A stretch of 64,000 nt of DNA from Enterococcus mediterraneensis (lineage in GTDB: Bacteria; Bacillota; Bacilli; Lactobacillales; Enterococcaceae). Of this stretch, positions 46,851 through 55,801 are shown one piece after another. The translations under genes were made by a program, and so were the position numbers. The stretch is taken from the NCBI RefSeq assembly GCF_900604485.1, contig NZ_UWOP01000001.1, positions 1,630,369-1,694,368 on the forward strand, in the 5' to 3' direction. Below the pieces are notes generated by a model. The model saw only the letters and a list, made by a program, of their open reading frames with translations. It was not told the DNA's origin and made no database searches. The stretch's first letter is position 1. Every line of letters starts with the position of its first letter.

Positions 46851-47864
46851 ATGCTATATTATTTGATGCCTTCACGAGATATTCGTCGTAATTTAGCGAC
46901 AGAACAATATTTATTGGATCAGGATTTTGATGAGCCTCTGGTTTTGTTTTATATTCAGGAGCCTTGTATCATCATCGGACGCAATCAGAATGCGCTGGAA
47001 GAGATCGATCAGCGGTTTGTGCGGGAAAATAATATCACGCTGACCCGCCGATTATCAGGAGGCGGGGCTGTCTATGATGATCTGGGAAATGTCAGCTTCA
47101 GTTTCGTGACCAAAGCCGGAAGAGAGGATTTCGGGAATTTCAAAGCCTTCACTCAACCTATCTTGCAAGCAATCCACGAGTTGGGGGCGACGGATGCGAC
47201 TGTCAGCGGCCGTAACGATCTGATGATCGACGGTAAAAAATTTTCCGGTAACGCCATGTACAAGAAAAGAGGGAAACTTTTCTCTCATGGAACACTGATG
47301 CTGGATGTAGACTTGGACGTTTTGCCGCAAGCACTCCATGTAGCAAAAGACAAGATCGAATCCAAAGGAACGAAATCCGTCCGCAGCCATGTGACCAATT
47401 TGCGCCCTTATTTAGCACCGGCATACCAAAACCTGACAACCGAAGAATTTCGTGATGAGCTGTTGAAACGTTTGTTTGACGTAGACGATCTGGAACAAAT
47501 CACCGAAAAACAGTTGGTGTTGAAAAAAGAAGAGGAGGAAGCGATCGATGATTTAGTGGCGACGATTTATGCAAATGATGAATGGATCTATGGCGAAGCA
47601 CCGCCTTATACGCTGCAACGGCGCCGCCGCTATCCGTCAGTCGGGATCATCGACGCCCGCTTGAAAGTCGTCAAAGGCAAGATCGATGCGCTGACTTTTT
47701 ACGGGGATTATTTTGGACAAAAAGATTCGCAGGAATTAGCGGAAAAACTGCTGGGCATTGATTATCAGCGGCAGCCTCTCCAAAAAGTGTTGGACACGAT
47801 CCAAGCCGATGATTATTTCACCCATTTGTCTAATGAAGAATTACTGGATCTTTTAGTAGACTGA
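46851..47864 (+). CDS. lplA: Lipoate-protein ligase
   Basis: 337 residues. The lipoate-binding loop is RRLSGGGAVYDDLGNVSFSF (about residues 64-83) and the adenylate-binding Lys lies in GRNDLMIDGKKFSGNAMYKKRGKLFSHGTLML. It activates lipoate and transfers it to lipoyl domains of dehydrogenase complexes and to H-like proteins. A GcvH-like substrate candidate is encoded at 52291. AGGAGAAAGGAGCTTTTTGC precedes ATG 46851. Confidence 0.93.
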   Translation: MLYYLMPSRDIRRNLATEQYLLDQDFDEPLVLFYIQEPCIIIGRNQNALEEIDQRFVRENNITLTRRLSGGGAVYDDLGNVSFSFVTKAGREDFGNFKAFTQPILQAIHELGATDATVSGRNDLMIDGKKFSGNAMYKKRGKLFSHGTLMLDVDLDVLPQALHVAKDKIESKGTKSVRSHVTNLRPYLAPAYQNLTTEEFRDELLKRLFDVDDLEQITEKQLVLKKEEEEAIDDLVATIYANDEWIYGEAPPYTLQRRRRYPSVGIIDARLKVVKGKIDALTFYGDYFGQKDSQELAEKLLGIDYQRQPLQKVLDTIQADDYFTHLSNEELLDLLVD

Positions 47865-47980
47865 TCGATAAAAAGACGAACGTTCTTAGAAAAGCTTGCG
47901 CCATTTTCGTTCTGCTTCTTCACAAGAAATAAATTTATGGTACAATTCGAACTAATAAGGTAAAAGGGGTGTTGTTTTTA

Positions 47981-49219
47981 ATGGACTATAAAGAGTTTGA
48001 TCCTGAATTATGGCAAGCCGTTGAAAATGAATTTACGCGACAACAAAATAATTTGGAACTGGTCGCTTCTGAAAATATCGTTTCAGAAGGCGTGTTGGCT
48101 GCGCAAGGCAGTGTCTTGACTAATAAATACGCAGAAGGTTATCCAGGCAAACGTTATTATGGCGGTTGTGAATATATTGATGTGGTAGAAAACTTAGCGA
48201 TCGATCGCGCAAAAGAATTATTTGGTGCGAAATTTGTGAATGTTCAACCTCATTCCGGTTCGCAAGCCAACACAGCGGCTTACATGGCCTTAGTTGAACC
48301 CGGCGATACCATCATGGGAATGGATTTGTCTGCCGGCGGACACTTGACTCATGGTTCACCAGTCAATTTCAGCGGAAAAACCTATCATTTCGTCAGCTAT
48401 GGAGTTGATCCGACAACTGAAGTCATCGATTACAATGTAGTGCGGATCTTGGCTCGCAAACATCAGCCGAAACTGATCGTAGCCGGTGCCAGTGCCTATT
48501 CTCGGACGATCGACTTCGCTAAATTCCGTGAGATCGCAGATGAAGTCGGTGCGAAATTGATGGTAGACATGGCGCACATCGCTGGATTAGTAGCAGCTGG
48601 TCTGCATCCATCACCAGTACCTTACGCTGACATCACCACCACGACCACCCACAAAACATTGCGGGGACCTCGCGGAGGCATGATCTTGACCAATGATGAA
48701 GCATTGGCTAAAAAAATCAATAGTGCTGTTTTCCCAGGGATCCAAGGCGGACCATTAGAGCATGTGATTGCTGGTAAAGCTGTTGCTTTCAAAGAAGCAT
48801 TGGCACCTGAATTCAAAGACTATTCACAACAAGTGATCGATAACGCGCAAGCAATGGCAAAAGTTTTCAATCAAGCACCAGAAGCCCGGTTGGTTTCCGG
48901 CGCTACGGATAATCATTTGCTGCTGATCGAAGTCAAAGGATTTGAAATGACTGGTAAAGAAGCAGAAGCTGTCTTGGACGGTGTAAATATTACTGTCAAT
49001 AAAAATTCGATTCCTTTCGAATCTTTAAGTCCATTCCAAACCAGCGGAATCCGGATCGGTACACCTGCTATCACTAGCCGCGGTTTCACTGAAGAAGATT
49101 CTGTGGAAGTGGCGAAATTAGTGATTCGTGCATTGAAAGCAAAAGATGATGCCGCAGCATTACAACAGATCAAAGCAGAAGTAAAAAGTCTGACTGACAA
49201 ACACCCGATTTATCAATAA
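47981..49219 (+). CDS. glyA: Serine hydroxymethyltransferase
   Basis: 412 residues. The PLP lysine sits in [15 protein letters not shown] (about residues 222-236). Other landmarks: [28 protein letters not shown], and [14 protein letters not shown]. It converts serine and tetrahydrofolate to glycine and methylene-tetrahydrofolate, feeding one-carbon metabolism. I chose ATG 47981 ([11 protein letters not shown]) because AAAGGGGTG lies nine bases before it. The gene is monocistronic with a terminator. Confidence 0.97.
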   Translation: MDYKEFDPELWQAVENEFTRQQNNLELVASENIVSEGVLAAQGSVLTNKYAEGYPGKRYYGGCEYIDVVENLAIDRAKELFGAKFVNVQPHSGSQANTAAYMALVEPGDTIMGMDLSAGGHLTHGSPVNFSGKTYHFVSYGVDPTTEVIDYNVVRILARKHQPKLIVAGASAYSRTIDFAKFREIADEVGAKLMVDMAHIAGLVAAGLHPSPVPYADITTTTTHKTLRGPRGGMILTNDEALAKKINSAVFPGIQGGPLEHVIAGKAVAFKEALAPEFKDYSQQVIDNAQAMAKVFNQAPEARLVSGATDNHLLLIEVKGFEMTGKEAEAVLDGVNITVNKNSIPFESLSPFQTSGIRIGTPAITSRGFTEEDSVEVAKLVIRALKAKDDAAALQQIKAEVKSLTDKHPIYQ

Positions 49220-49228
49220 GCAGAAAAA

Positions 49229-49275
49229 TAAAAGGTGAGTTTCTCGTTGTCTTACAGCGTTTCTCACCTTTTTTG
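49229..49275 (+). terminator. Terminator of glyA
   Basis: AAAAGGTGAG pairs with CTCACCTTTT and a T run follows. Confidence 0.9.
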
Positions 49276-49362
49276 TGGGGATTTACAGCATTTCTCAGGA
49301 GAATTGTTGTTTCTTGCCATTATTTGCTTTAGAATAAAATAAAAACCAAAGGAGAATCATCA

Positions 49363-49992
49363 ATGGGCAAATTTCAAGTAATCGACCATCCATTAATTCA
49401 ACACAAATTAACTATCATCCGCGACAAAAACTGCGGTACGAAAGTTTTCCGAGAAGTAGTCAACGAAATCGCTATGTTGATGGCGTATGAAGTTTCACGG
49501 GATATGCCGTTAGAAGATACCGTGATCGAAACACCGATCATCGAAACGACACAAAAAACACTGACTGGTAAAAAAGTAGCCATCGTACCGATTTTGCGTG
49601 CCGGTATCGGCATGGTAGACGGGATCTTAGAGTTGATTCCAGCAGCAAAAGTGGGACATATCGGCTTGTATCGTGACGAAGAAACATTGGAACCACATGA
49701 ATACTTCGCAAAATTGCCTGAAGATATTGATTCTCGTCAATTATTCGTTGTCGACCCAATGTTGGCAACAGGCGGTTCAGCGATCATGGCTATCGACGCG
49801 CTGAAAAAACGCGGCGGTTCAAACATCAAATTCGTTTGTTTAGTAGCGGCTCCAGAAGGTGTCAAAGCACTGCAAGATGCACATCCAGATATCGATATCT
49901 ACACAGCAGCATTAGACGATCATTTGAATGAACATGGCTACATCGTTCCAGGTCTGGGAGATGCAGGGGATCGTTTATTTGGTACTAAATAA
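49363..49992 (+). CDS. upp: Uracil phosphoribosyltransferase
   Basis: 209 residues, the usual length. PRPP-binding motif [20 protein letters not shown] (about residues 128-147) and uracil-binding [11 protein letters not shown] at the C-terminus. It converts uracil and PRPP to UMP in pyrimidine salvage. It starts at ATG 49363 after AAAGGAGAATCATCA. It is a single gene between two terminators. Confidence 0.98.
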   Translation: MGKFQVIDHPLIQHKLTIIRDKNCGTKVFREVVNEIAMLMAYEVSRDMPLEDTVIETPIIETTQKTLTGKKVAIVPILRAGIGMVDGILELIPAAKVGHIGLYRDEETLEPHEYFAKLPEDIDSRQLFVVDPMLATGGSAIMAIDALKKRGGSNIKFVCLVAAPEGVKALQDAHPDIDIYTAALDDHLNEHGYIVPGLGDAGDRLFGTK

Positions 49993-50002
49993 TCAAAAAC
50001 AC

Positions 50003-50042
50003 AAAAAAGACGTTCAAGAAGAATCTTGAGCGTCTTTTTTTA
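50003..50042. terminator. Bidirectional terminator between upp and the DUF2187 gene
   Basis: AAAAAAGACGTTCAAG pairs with CTTGAGCGTCTTTTTT (one G-T pair). Confidence 0.9.
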
Positions 50043-50123
50043 CAGAAAAAAATGGGATCGGAGCATGATCTATCCAGCAAGACTTAGTCGAACTGGCATT
50101 GTCTCACACTGTGATCTCAGGAA

Positions 50124-50360
50124 TTAAATTTTTTTCATATGTTTGTAATTGATGATCAAAACACCATTGCTTTGAGTAATCAGTTGTTGATTATCAGGGG
50201 TTTCATCTAATTCAATTACTGCAGAATTTTTCAGCTGCTTTGTAACGGTACCGGTCTGCGATTTGCCGTAGATCGTAAATTTCACATGAGTGTCTACTTG
50301 AAATACCTGTCCTTCTTCTGAAGGAGTGATTGATGTATCGAACTTGCCAAACGTAGCCAT
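50124..50360 (-). CDS. DUF2187 (YkvS-like) small protein
   Basis: 78 residues. The sequence VDTHVKFTIYGKSQTGTVTKQLKNSAVIELD resembles a small KOW/SH3-like barrel as in DUF2187 proteins. Function is unknown; an RNA- or ribosome-related role is only speculation. AAGGGAGGTTTTGTGA precedes ATG 50360. It lies opposite the tRNA-Thr gene. Confidence 0.78.
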   Translation of the reverse strand: MATFGKFDTSITPSEEGQVFQVDTHVKFTIYGKSQTGTVTKQLKNSAVIELDETPDNQQLITQSNGVLIINYKHMKKI

Positions 50361-50452
50361 TCACAAAACCTCCCTTATATACCTCTATTATAGCACAAAT
50401 TGTGAAAATTTGCTGAAATCTTGCCGAATCAGAAAAATCTGGCTGTTTTCTC

Positions 50453-50481
50453 TTTACAAAACAGCTTTTTTTTCTTATAAT
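50453..50481 (+). promoter_or_regulatory. Promoter of the tRNA-Thr gene
   Basis: TTTACA (50453-50458), 17 bases, then TATAAT (50476-50481), with the tRNA 15 bases downstream. Confidence 0.88.
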
Positions 50482-50496
50482 TCTCTTTGGTATTAC

Positions 50497-50569
50497 GCCA
50501 ACTTAGCTCAGTTGGTAGAGCAACGCACTCGTAACGCGTAGGTCGTAGGTTCGATCCCTATAGTTGGCA
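50497..50569 (+). tRNA. tRNA-Thr, anticodon CGT
   Basis: The 73-base cloverleaf has acceptor arms GCCAACT and AGTTGGC, D-loop with AGCTCAGTTGGTAGAGC, T-arm GGTTCGATCC and the seven-base anticodon loop CTCGTAA, giving anticodon CGT (codon ACG). No CCA is encoded. A hairpin terminator follows. The fifth anticodon-stem pair appears to be A-C. Confidence 0.95.
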
Positions 50570-50575
50570 TCATTG

Positions 50576-50621
50576 AAAAAGCATCGGTCACACAGTTTAT
50601 GCTGTCGGCTGATGCTTTTTG
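50576..50621 (+). terminator. Terminator of tRNA-Thr
   Basis: AAAAAGCATC pairs with GATGCTTTTT, directly after the tRNA. Confidence 0.9.
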
Positions 50622-50745
50622 TCATTTTGGGAATGGGAGACGGCTAAATTTAAATTTTTTATGAATGAAGAAAAGGATGGCTTTCTTTTCTTACAGAAGA
50701 CCTCTATAATGATAAGGTGTATCTTTGAGAGAAAAGAGAGGAACC

Positions 50746-51927
50746 ATGGAAAAAAAACGATCTGTTTCGACCGACAACCGTATTGATTACGGTGTGATTT
50801 TGCCGGTCTTCCTATTATGTTTAGTGGGATTGGCTTCTTTATATGTGGCTCTCAGCCATGATCCCAATCATCCGCCTGTATTGCAGCGGATGGTCATGCA
50901 AAGCGTCTGGTATGTCATTGGCGGTTTAGCAATTATTATTATCATGCATCTCAAGTCCAAATGGATTTGGAAATTGACGCCATTTATTTATGGTGCCGGA
51001 CTCGCTGTGATGCTGGCTCTATTAGAATTTTACGATAAAGGCCTCGCTGCCAGCACAGGGTCCAAAAACTGGTTTAAATTCGGCTCATTTACCTTTCAAC
51101 CAGCTGAGTTGATGAAGATCGCCTTTATTTTGATGTTGGCGTTAGTCGTTACCTCTCACAATGTCAAATACCGTAATCGGAATTTATCGACTGACGGCTT
51201 TTTGATCGCGAAAATGGCGGCTGTCTCATTACCAGTCTTCGTCTTGGTGATGCTGCAAAAAGACTTTGGTACGATGCTGGTGTTTCTAGCGATCCTTGGC
51301 GGTGTTTTCTTGATGTCTGGGATCTCATGGCGAATCATCATCCCGGTAGTGGCGTTGTTCATAGTTGTCGGCGGCGGGACCATCTATTTGGTTACGACCG
51401 AAACCGGCCGACAATTACTATATAATATCGGATTTAAATCTTATCAATTTGCTCGGATCGATTCATGGCTCAATCCGTTCCATGATACGTCTGGTATGAG
51501 TTATCAGCCGGCGCAAGGTTTGCTGGCGATCGGCTCAGGCGGAATGTTCGGTAAGGGATTCAATATCAGTGATGTCTACGTGCCTGTTCGAGAATCAGAT
51601 ATGATCTTTACCGTTATCGGCGAAAATTTTGGTTTTATCGGCGGTGCTTTTGTGATCTTGCTTTATTTCATTTTGATCTATCGGATGATCCGCGTGTGTT
51701 TTGATACAAACAATGAATTCTACGCCTATATCGCCAGCGGGATCATCATGATGATCTTGTTCCACGTATTTGAAAATATCGGTGCGAATATCGGTTTGCT
51801 GCCGTTGACGGGGATTCCTTTGCCGTTCATCAGTCAAGGGGGATCATCGATCTTAGGGAATATGATCGGTATCGGATTGATCTTGTCGATGCGTTATCAA
51901 GCGGAAGCGCAACGAGACGGGAAGTGA
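50746..51927 (+). CDS. rodA: RodA/FtsW-family peptidoglycan polymerase (SEDS protein)
   Basis: 393 residues from ATG 50746 (AGAGGAACC before it), with about 10 membrane helices. The SEDS pattern is clear: GSKNWFKFGSFTFQPAELMKI, QKDFGTMLVFLAI, QPAQGLLAIGSGGMFGKGF and LPLTGIPLPFISQGGSSILGNM. SEDS proteins polymerise glycan strands together with class B penicillin-binding proteins. RodA is favoured over FtsW by these motifs and the lack of cell-division neighbours, but the split is uncertain. Confidence 0.88.
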   Translation: MEKKRSVSTDNRIDYGVILPVFLLCLVGLASLYVALSHDPNHPPVLQRMVMQSVWYVIGGLAIIIIMHLKSKWIWKLTPFIYGAGLAVMLALLEFYDKGLAASTGSKNWFKFGSFTFQPAELMKIAFILMLALVVTSHNVKYRNRNLSTDGFLIAKMAAVSLPVFVLVMLQKDFGTMLVFLAILGGVFLMSGISWRIIIPVVALFIVVGGGTIYLVTTETGRQLLYNIGFKSYQFARIDSWLNPFHDTSGMSYQPAQGLLAIGSGGMFGKGFNISDVYVPVRESDMIFTVIGENFGFIGGAFVILLYFILIYRMIRVCFDTNNEFYAYIASGIIMMILFHVFENIGANIGLLPLTGIPLPFISQGGSSILGNMIGIGLILSMRYQAEAQRDGK

Positions 51928-51931
51928 CAAA

Positions 51932-52294
51932 TTGCTGACTTTTTATTGGTATCCTAAATGCAGTACTTGTAAGAAAGCGAAAGCTTGGCTGGACGCACGA
52001 GAAGTTTCTTATGAGTTGGTGGATATGATCCAGCATCCGCCTGCTGCGGAAACATTGGAAAACTGGATGACAGAAAGTGATCTGCCGATCCGCCGCTTTT
52101 TTAACACCAGCGGAATGAGATATCGTGAATTAGGACTAAAGGATCAAGTCGCTGATTTTACTTTCCAAGAAGCGAGCAGATTGCTGGCAACTGATGGTAT
52201 GCTGATCAAACGGCCAATCTTAGAAAAAAACGGAAAGATCCAAGCGATTGGATTTAAAGAAAATGACTTTGAAGGAGCAATAAACGAATTATGA
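51932..52294 (+). CDS. Spx/ArsC-family thioredoxin-fold protein
   Basis: 120 residues. The N-terminus carries the CxxC pair in YPKCSTCKKAKAWLD, as in Spx and arsenate-reductase-like proteins, and the C-terminal LIKRPILEKNGKIQAIGF is typical of the ArsC-like YffB/Spx branch. The start is TTG 51932 with GGGAAGTGACAAA before it. It overlaps the next gene by four bases (ATGA), so it is coupled to the GcvH-like protein. Its role, redox regulator or enzyme, cannot be decided. Confidence 0.85.
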   Translation: MLTFYWYPKCSTCKKAKAWLDAREVSYELVDMIQHPPAAETLENWMTESDLPIRRFFNTSGMRYRELGLKDQVADFTFQEASRLLATDGMLIKRPILEKNGKIQAIGFKENDFEGAINEL

Positions 52295-52629
52295 AAAAAA
52301 CAGTTTTGAAGAAAAAAGATAATTTATGGGTGTTGTTCAACGGTAGCGAATATTGTGTCGGTCTAACAAAAGAAGCGCAAGGTGAACTTGGCAAGATCAC
52401 ATTTGCTTCTTTACCAAAAGAAGGCAAATCCTTGAAACAAGGAGATGGACTTTTAGAAGTAGAAGCAGAAAAAGCGGTAAATGAATTTTCTAGTCCTTTG
52501 TCAGGTGTGGTTTCTTCCGTTAATGAAAAAATCGCTGACAATGTCGATGTCTTGAATGATGAAGACGAATTGAACGCTTGGATACTGTCATTTAAAGACG
52601 TCGATGCTGACGAATTTGACAAACTTTAA
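52291..52629 (+). CDS. GcvH-like lipoyl protein
   Basis: 112 residues with the H-protein fold. VEAEKAVNEFSSPLSGVV (about 51-68) has the lipoyl lysine in the E-K-A context, followed by the hairpin SSPLSG. Standard glycine-cleavage genes (gcvT, gcvP) are absent nearby, so it may be one of the GcvH-L proteins that serve as lipoyl donors or carriers in Firmicutes. It is coupled to the thioredoxin-fold protein upstream. lplA lies about 5 kb away in the window. Confidence 0.85.
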   Translation: MKKTVLKKKDNLWVLFNGSEYCVGLTKEAQGELGKITFASLPKEGKSLKQGDGLLEVEAEKAVNEFSSPLSGVVSSVNEKIADNVDVLNDEDELNAWILSFKDVDADEFDKL

Positions 52630-52649
52630 TATTTATTTGCATAAATCGA

Positions 52650-52678
52650 TTGACACCTGAAAGAGACGTTGCTATAAT
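52650..52678 (+). promoter_or_regulatory. Consensus sigma-A promoter of the metNIQ leader
   Basis: TTGACA (52650-52655), 17 bases, then TATAAT (52673-52678): a perfect consensus pair. Confidence 0.95.
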
Positions 52679-52729
52679 TTCATCAATAATCGAAAGCTTT
52701 GAAAAGAAGAGTACATGTCACCGATGTTT

Positions 52730-52972
52730 ACAGAGAGCCCGGATTGCTGGAAACGGGTAACGGAAATGAAATGGAAGATGGTCTTTGAGCAGATGAAGTG
52801 AGTCGAAAGACGAGCTTGATACGGGAGTGCCCGTTAACGCACAACGGTATGCGGTTGAACCAAGTACCGGTCAAGGTTATTGTTGCGAGACAATAGCGAA
52901 GTAAGGTGGTAACACGAAAGTCGACAACTTTCGTCCTTTGTATAGATGTGTACAAGGACGAAAGTTTTTTTG
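52730..52972 (+). promoter_or_regulatory. Methionine T-box riboswitch leader of metNIQ
   Basis: AGAGAG (about 52732-52737) and a stem-loop are followed by the specifier region CGGAAATGAA with ATG at 52766-52768. The T-box AAGGTGGTAACACG is at 52903-52916 and a terminator at 52927-52971 (AACTTTCGTCCTT paired with AAGGACGAAAGTT, then T). Uncharged tRNA-Met should favour read-through into the methionine importer. In Lactobacillales, Met T-boxes replace the S-box of Bacillus. Confidence 0.95.
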
Positions 52973-53005
52973 TTTCCAAAAAATAAGTTAAAAGAGGAGA
53001 AAACC

Positions 53006-54040
53006 ATGGCGTTGATTCAATTGACACATGTCAAAAAAACATTTGAAGGCAAAAACGGCCGGATCGATGCAGTCAATGATGTCACTTTGTCGATTGAGCA
53101 GGGAGATATTTATGGCATTGTCGGCTATTCAGGTGCCGGCAAAAGTACGCTGGTCCGTTTGCTGAATGGTCTGGAATTGCCGACAGACGGTGAAGTGACT
53201 GTGAATGGACAATCGATCACTGCATTGAAAAACAAAGAATTACGTGATTTTCGACAAGGGATCGGGATGATCTTTCAACATTTCAATCTTTTATGGTCCC
53301 GCACCGTTCTCGAAAATATCGAGCTGCCTTTGGAATTGGCGGGGGTTGCTAAAGCCGCCCGCAAACAAAAAGCAGAAGAATTGTTGAAACTGGTGGGGCT
53401 GGACGGACGAGGCAGTGCCTATCCTTCACAACTTTCCGGTGGGCAGAAACAACGGGTAGGGATCGCTCGGGCATTAGCGAATGATCCTAAGATCTTGTTG
53501 TGTGATGAGGCCACTAGTGCTCTGGACCCGCAAACGACTGAAGAAGTCTTGGATCTATTGCAAGACATCAATCAAAAATTAGGATTGACGATCGTCTTGA
53601 TCACTCATGAAATGAATGTTATCCGCAAAATCTGTAATCGTGTAGCGGTGATGGAATCAGGAAACGTGGTTGAAGAAGGATTGGTGGTAGATGTCTTCCG
53701 CAATCCTCAACAAGCAGTGACGAAACGTTTTGTCCAACAAGATTTCCAACCACGGGAAAATCCGGAAGAAGTCTTGTCAGAGTTTATCGCAGAAAATCCG
53801 GAAGGCCGTTTGGTGACATTGACATTTAAAGAAGACAATGTCAACGAACCAGTGATCTCGCAAGCGATCCGTCAATTCGATGTAGATATCAATGTCGTCT
53901 ACGGAAATGTCCGGCAAGCCAAAGAAGGCTCTTTCGGTTCGTTGACGGTTCTGATCACCGGCGATGACCAAGCGATCGATCAAGCGATTCATTTCTTTAC
54001 TGAACAACAAGTCAGCGTGGAGGTGATCCATCATGGATAA
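53006..54040 (+). CDS. metN: Methionine importer ATP-binding protein
   Basis: 344 residues from ATG 53006 (GAGGAGAAAACC upstream). Walker A is GYSGAGKST (about 38-46), signature LSGGQKQRVGIARAL, Walker B ILLCDEATSALDP. The C-terminal NIL/ACT regulatory domain (about residues 265-344) senses methionine and inhibits the transporter. It overlaps metI by eight bases. It is the first gene of the T-box-controlled operon. Confidence 0.97.
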   Translation: MALIQLTHVKKTFEGKNGRIDAVNDVTLSIEQGDIYGIVGYSGAGKSTLVRLLNGLELPTDGEVTVNGQSITALKNKELRDFRQGIGMIFQHFNLLWSRTVLENIELPLELAGVAKAARKQKAEELLKLVGLDGRGSAYPSQLSGGQKQRVGIARALANDPKILLCDEATSALDPQTTEEVLDLLQDINQKLGLTIVLITHEMNVIRKICNRVAVMESGNVVEEGLVVDVFRNPQQAVTKRFVQQDFQPRENPEEVLSEFIAENPEGRLVTLTFKEDNVNEPVISQAIRQFDVDINVVYGNVRQAKEGSFGSLTVLITGDDQAIDQAIHFFTEQQVSVEVIHHG

Positions 54041-54719
54041 AGGATTTGTCGAAACGTATTTTAATATGGATATGATCGATTGGAACACAATGAGACAAGC
54101 ATTGTATGATACGTTGTTTATGACAGCTGTTTCCACACTTCTTGTAGTGATCATCGGATTGTTGCTGGGGTTGGCGCTCTATTCGTTAGGACGTAAAAAA
54201 CAGGCTTCCGCTCAGATCCTTTACAATATCGTGTCGATCATCAGTAATATTTTCCGTTCCACACCGTTCATGATCTTGATGGTCTTGATCATTCCATTTA
54301 CGATCTTGCTTGTAGGATCGATGCTGGGAGCCAAAGCGGCGATCCCGGCGCTGGTATTATCCGCAGCACCGTTTTACGCACGATTAGTGGAGATCGCTTT
54401 TCGTGAAGTCAGCCCTGGTGTGTTAGAAGCGGCTGAAGCAATGGGTGCCAATTATTGGCAAGTAATCCGGAAAGTATTGATTCCAGAAAGTGTGCCTGCC
54501 TTGATCTCAGGTATCACTGTGACAACGATCTCTATGATCGGCTATACCGCGATGGCGGGAGCGATCGGCGCCGGTGGTTTAGGTGCGTTAGCTTGGCAAG
54601 AAGGGTTTCAACGTGGCAACTATTCAGTAACAATGGTAGCGACGATTATTATTTTGATTATTGTGTTCATTGTCCAAGGAATTGGTGATTTCTTGACGAA
54701 GAAAACCGATAAGCGTTAA
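54033..54719 (+). CDS. metI: Methionine importer permease
   Basis: 228 residues with five membrane helices. The EAA loop lies in SPGVLEAAEAMGANYWQVIRKVLIPESVPALISG (about 129-162), and AMAGAIGAGGLGALAWQEGFQR follows. It forms the channel of the MetNIQ importer. Its start overlaps metN. GGAGGTGATCCATC lies before ATG 54033. Confidence 0.96.
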   Translation: MDKGFVETYFNMDMIDWNTMRQALYDTLFMTAVSTLLVVIIGLLLGLALYSLGRKKQASAQILYNIVSIISNIFRSTPFMILMVLIIPFTILLVGSMLGAKAAIPALVLSAAPFYARLVEIAFREVSPGVLEAAEAMGANYWQVIRKVLIPESVPALISGITVTTISMIGYTAMAGAIGAGGLGALAWQEGFQRGNYSVTMVATIIILIIVFIVQGIGDFLTKKTDKR

Positions 54720-54740
54720 AAAAAAGGGAGGAAACAGGAT

Positions 54741-55583
54741 ATGAAGAAATTTTTGGGATTAGCAGTAGTCGCATTGGCGACAGTAGGATTGGCAGCATGC
54801 GGAGGCGGTAATAATAGTACTGACGGCTCTTCAAGCAAAGAAACAACATTGACAGTAGGAGCGTCACCAACGCCTCATGCGGAGATTTTAGAAAAAGCCG
54901 CACCGATTTTGGAAAAAGAAGGCATCAAATTAGAAGTGAAAAAATTCGATGACTATATCTTGCCAAACAAAGCTTTGGAAAACAAAGATATTGACGCGAA
55001 TTATTTCCAACACATTCCTTATTTGAATAAAGAAATCAAAGACAACGGTTATGACTTCGTCAATGCCGGCGCAGTCCACATTGAACCAATGGGCTTGTAT
55101 TCAAAAACATTGAAAAATATCAGTGATTTGAAAGACGGCGCGACAGTCATCACATCAAACTCTGAATCTGACTGGGGCCGCATCTTGACGATCTTACAAG
55201 ACGCTGATCTGATCAAACTGAAAGATGGCGTTGATCCTGAAACAGCAACATTTGACGATATCGCAGAAAATCCAAAGAACTTGAAGTTCAAACATGATAT
55301 CAATCCAGAGCTTTTAGCTACGACTTATCAAAATGAAGATGTGGATCTTGTAGCTATCAATGCCAACTTTGCATATGGTATTGGCTTAAATCCGAAAAAA
55401 GACGCACTATTAGTGGAAAACGACAATTCTCCATACGTAAACGTGATCGCGGTTCGCAAAGGCGACGAAAACAAAGAAACCATCAAGAAATTGATCGAAG
55501 CATTGCACAGCGATGAAGTGAAGAAATTTGTTGACGAAAAATGGGAAGGTTCCGTAAAAATCGTCGATGCTGACGCAAAATAA
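54741..55583 (+). CDS. metQ: Methionine-binding lipoprotein
   Basis: 280 residues. Signal peptide ends in lipobox LAAC (Cys about 20). NLPA/MetQ pattern: TVGASPTPHAEILEKAAP, then NYFQHIPYLNKE. It captures D- or L-methionine at the cell surface and hands it to MetNI. GGGAGGAAACAGGAT precedes ATG 54741. Last gene of the operon. Confidence 0.96.
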   Translation: MKKFLGLAVVALATVGLAACGGGNNSTDGSSSKETTLTVGASPTPHAEILEKAAPILEKEGIKLEVKKFDDYILPNKALENKDIDANYFQHIPYLNKEIKDNGYDFVNAGAVHIEPMGLYSKTLKNISDLKDGATVITSNSESDWGRILTILQDADLIKLKDGVDPETATFDDIAENPKNLKFKHDINPELLATTYQNEDVDLVAINANFAYGIGLNPKKDALLVENDNSPYVNVIAVRKGDENKETIKKLIEALHSDEVKKFVDEKWEGSVKIVDADAK

Positions 55584-55591
55584 TATTTAGT

Positions 55592-55626
55592 AAAAAGAGG
55601 TCTTCTTTAGTGGAGGATCTCTTTTT
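55592..55626 (+). terminator. Terminator of metNIQ
   Basis: AAAAAGAG and CTCTTTTT arms with a weak upper stem, 8 bases after the metQ stop. Confidence 0.75.
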
Positions 55627-55746
55627 GTCATTATTTAAGAAATCATTTTTAAATCATTGCGCTTTTTAGAAATATTCTTATAAAGAAATGCGGTATTCCA
55701 TAAAATTATAAGAAAATTCAATAACTTTCAGATGGATGATTGAACT

Positions 55747-55780
55747 TCATTCTCAATTAGTCTAAAATGAGTGAGAATGA
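55747..55780. promoter_or_regulatory. Inverted repeat before sufC, candidate metalloregulator site
   Basis: TCATTCTCA (55747-55755) and TGAGAATGA (55772-55780) form an exact nine-base inverted repeat 22 bases before the sufC start. The half-site is shared with the palindrome before the DUF1858/DUF438 operon. Confidence 0.55.
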
Positions 55781-55801
55781 AAGATAAATGGAGGTAAGGG
55801 A

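Noticed and set aside
47940-47965. PurR-box-like CGAAC before glyA
   Set aside because: Only a short match (TTCGAACTAAT) and a single copy, so it cannot be told from chance.
52730-52972. SAM (S-box) riboswitch before metNIQ
   Set aside because: The leader has T-box hallmarks (specifier ATG, AAGGTGGTAACACG, terminator) and no S-box pattern.
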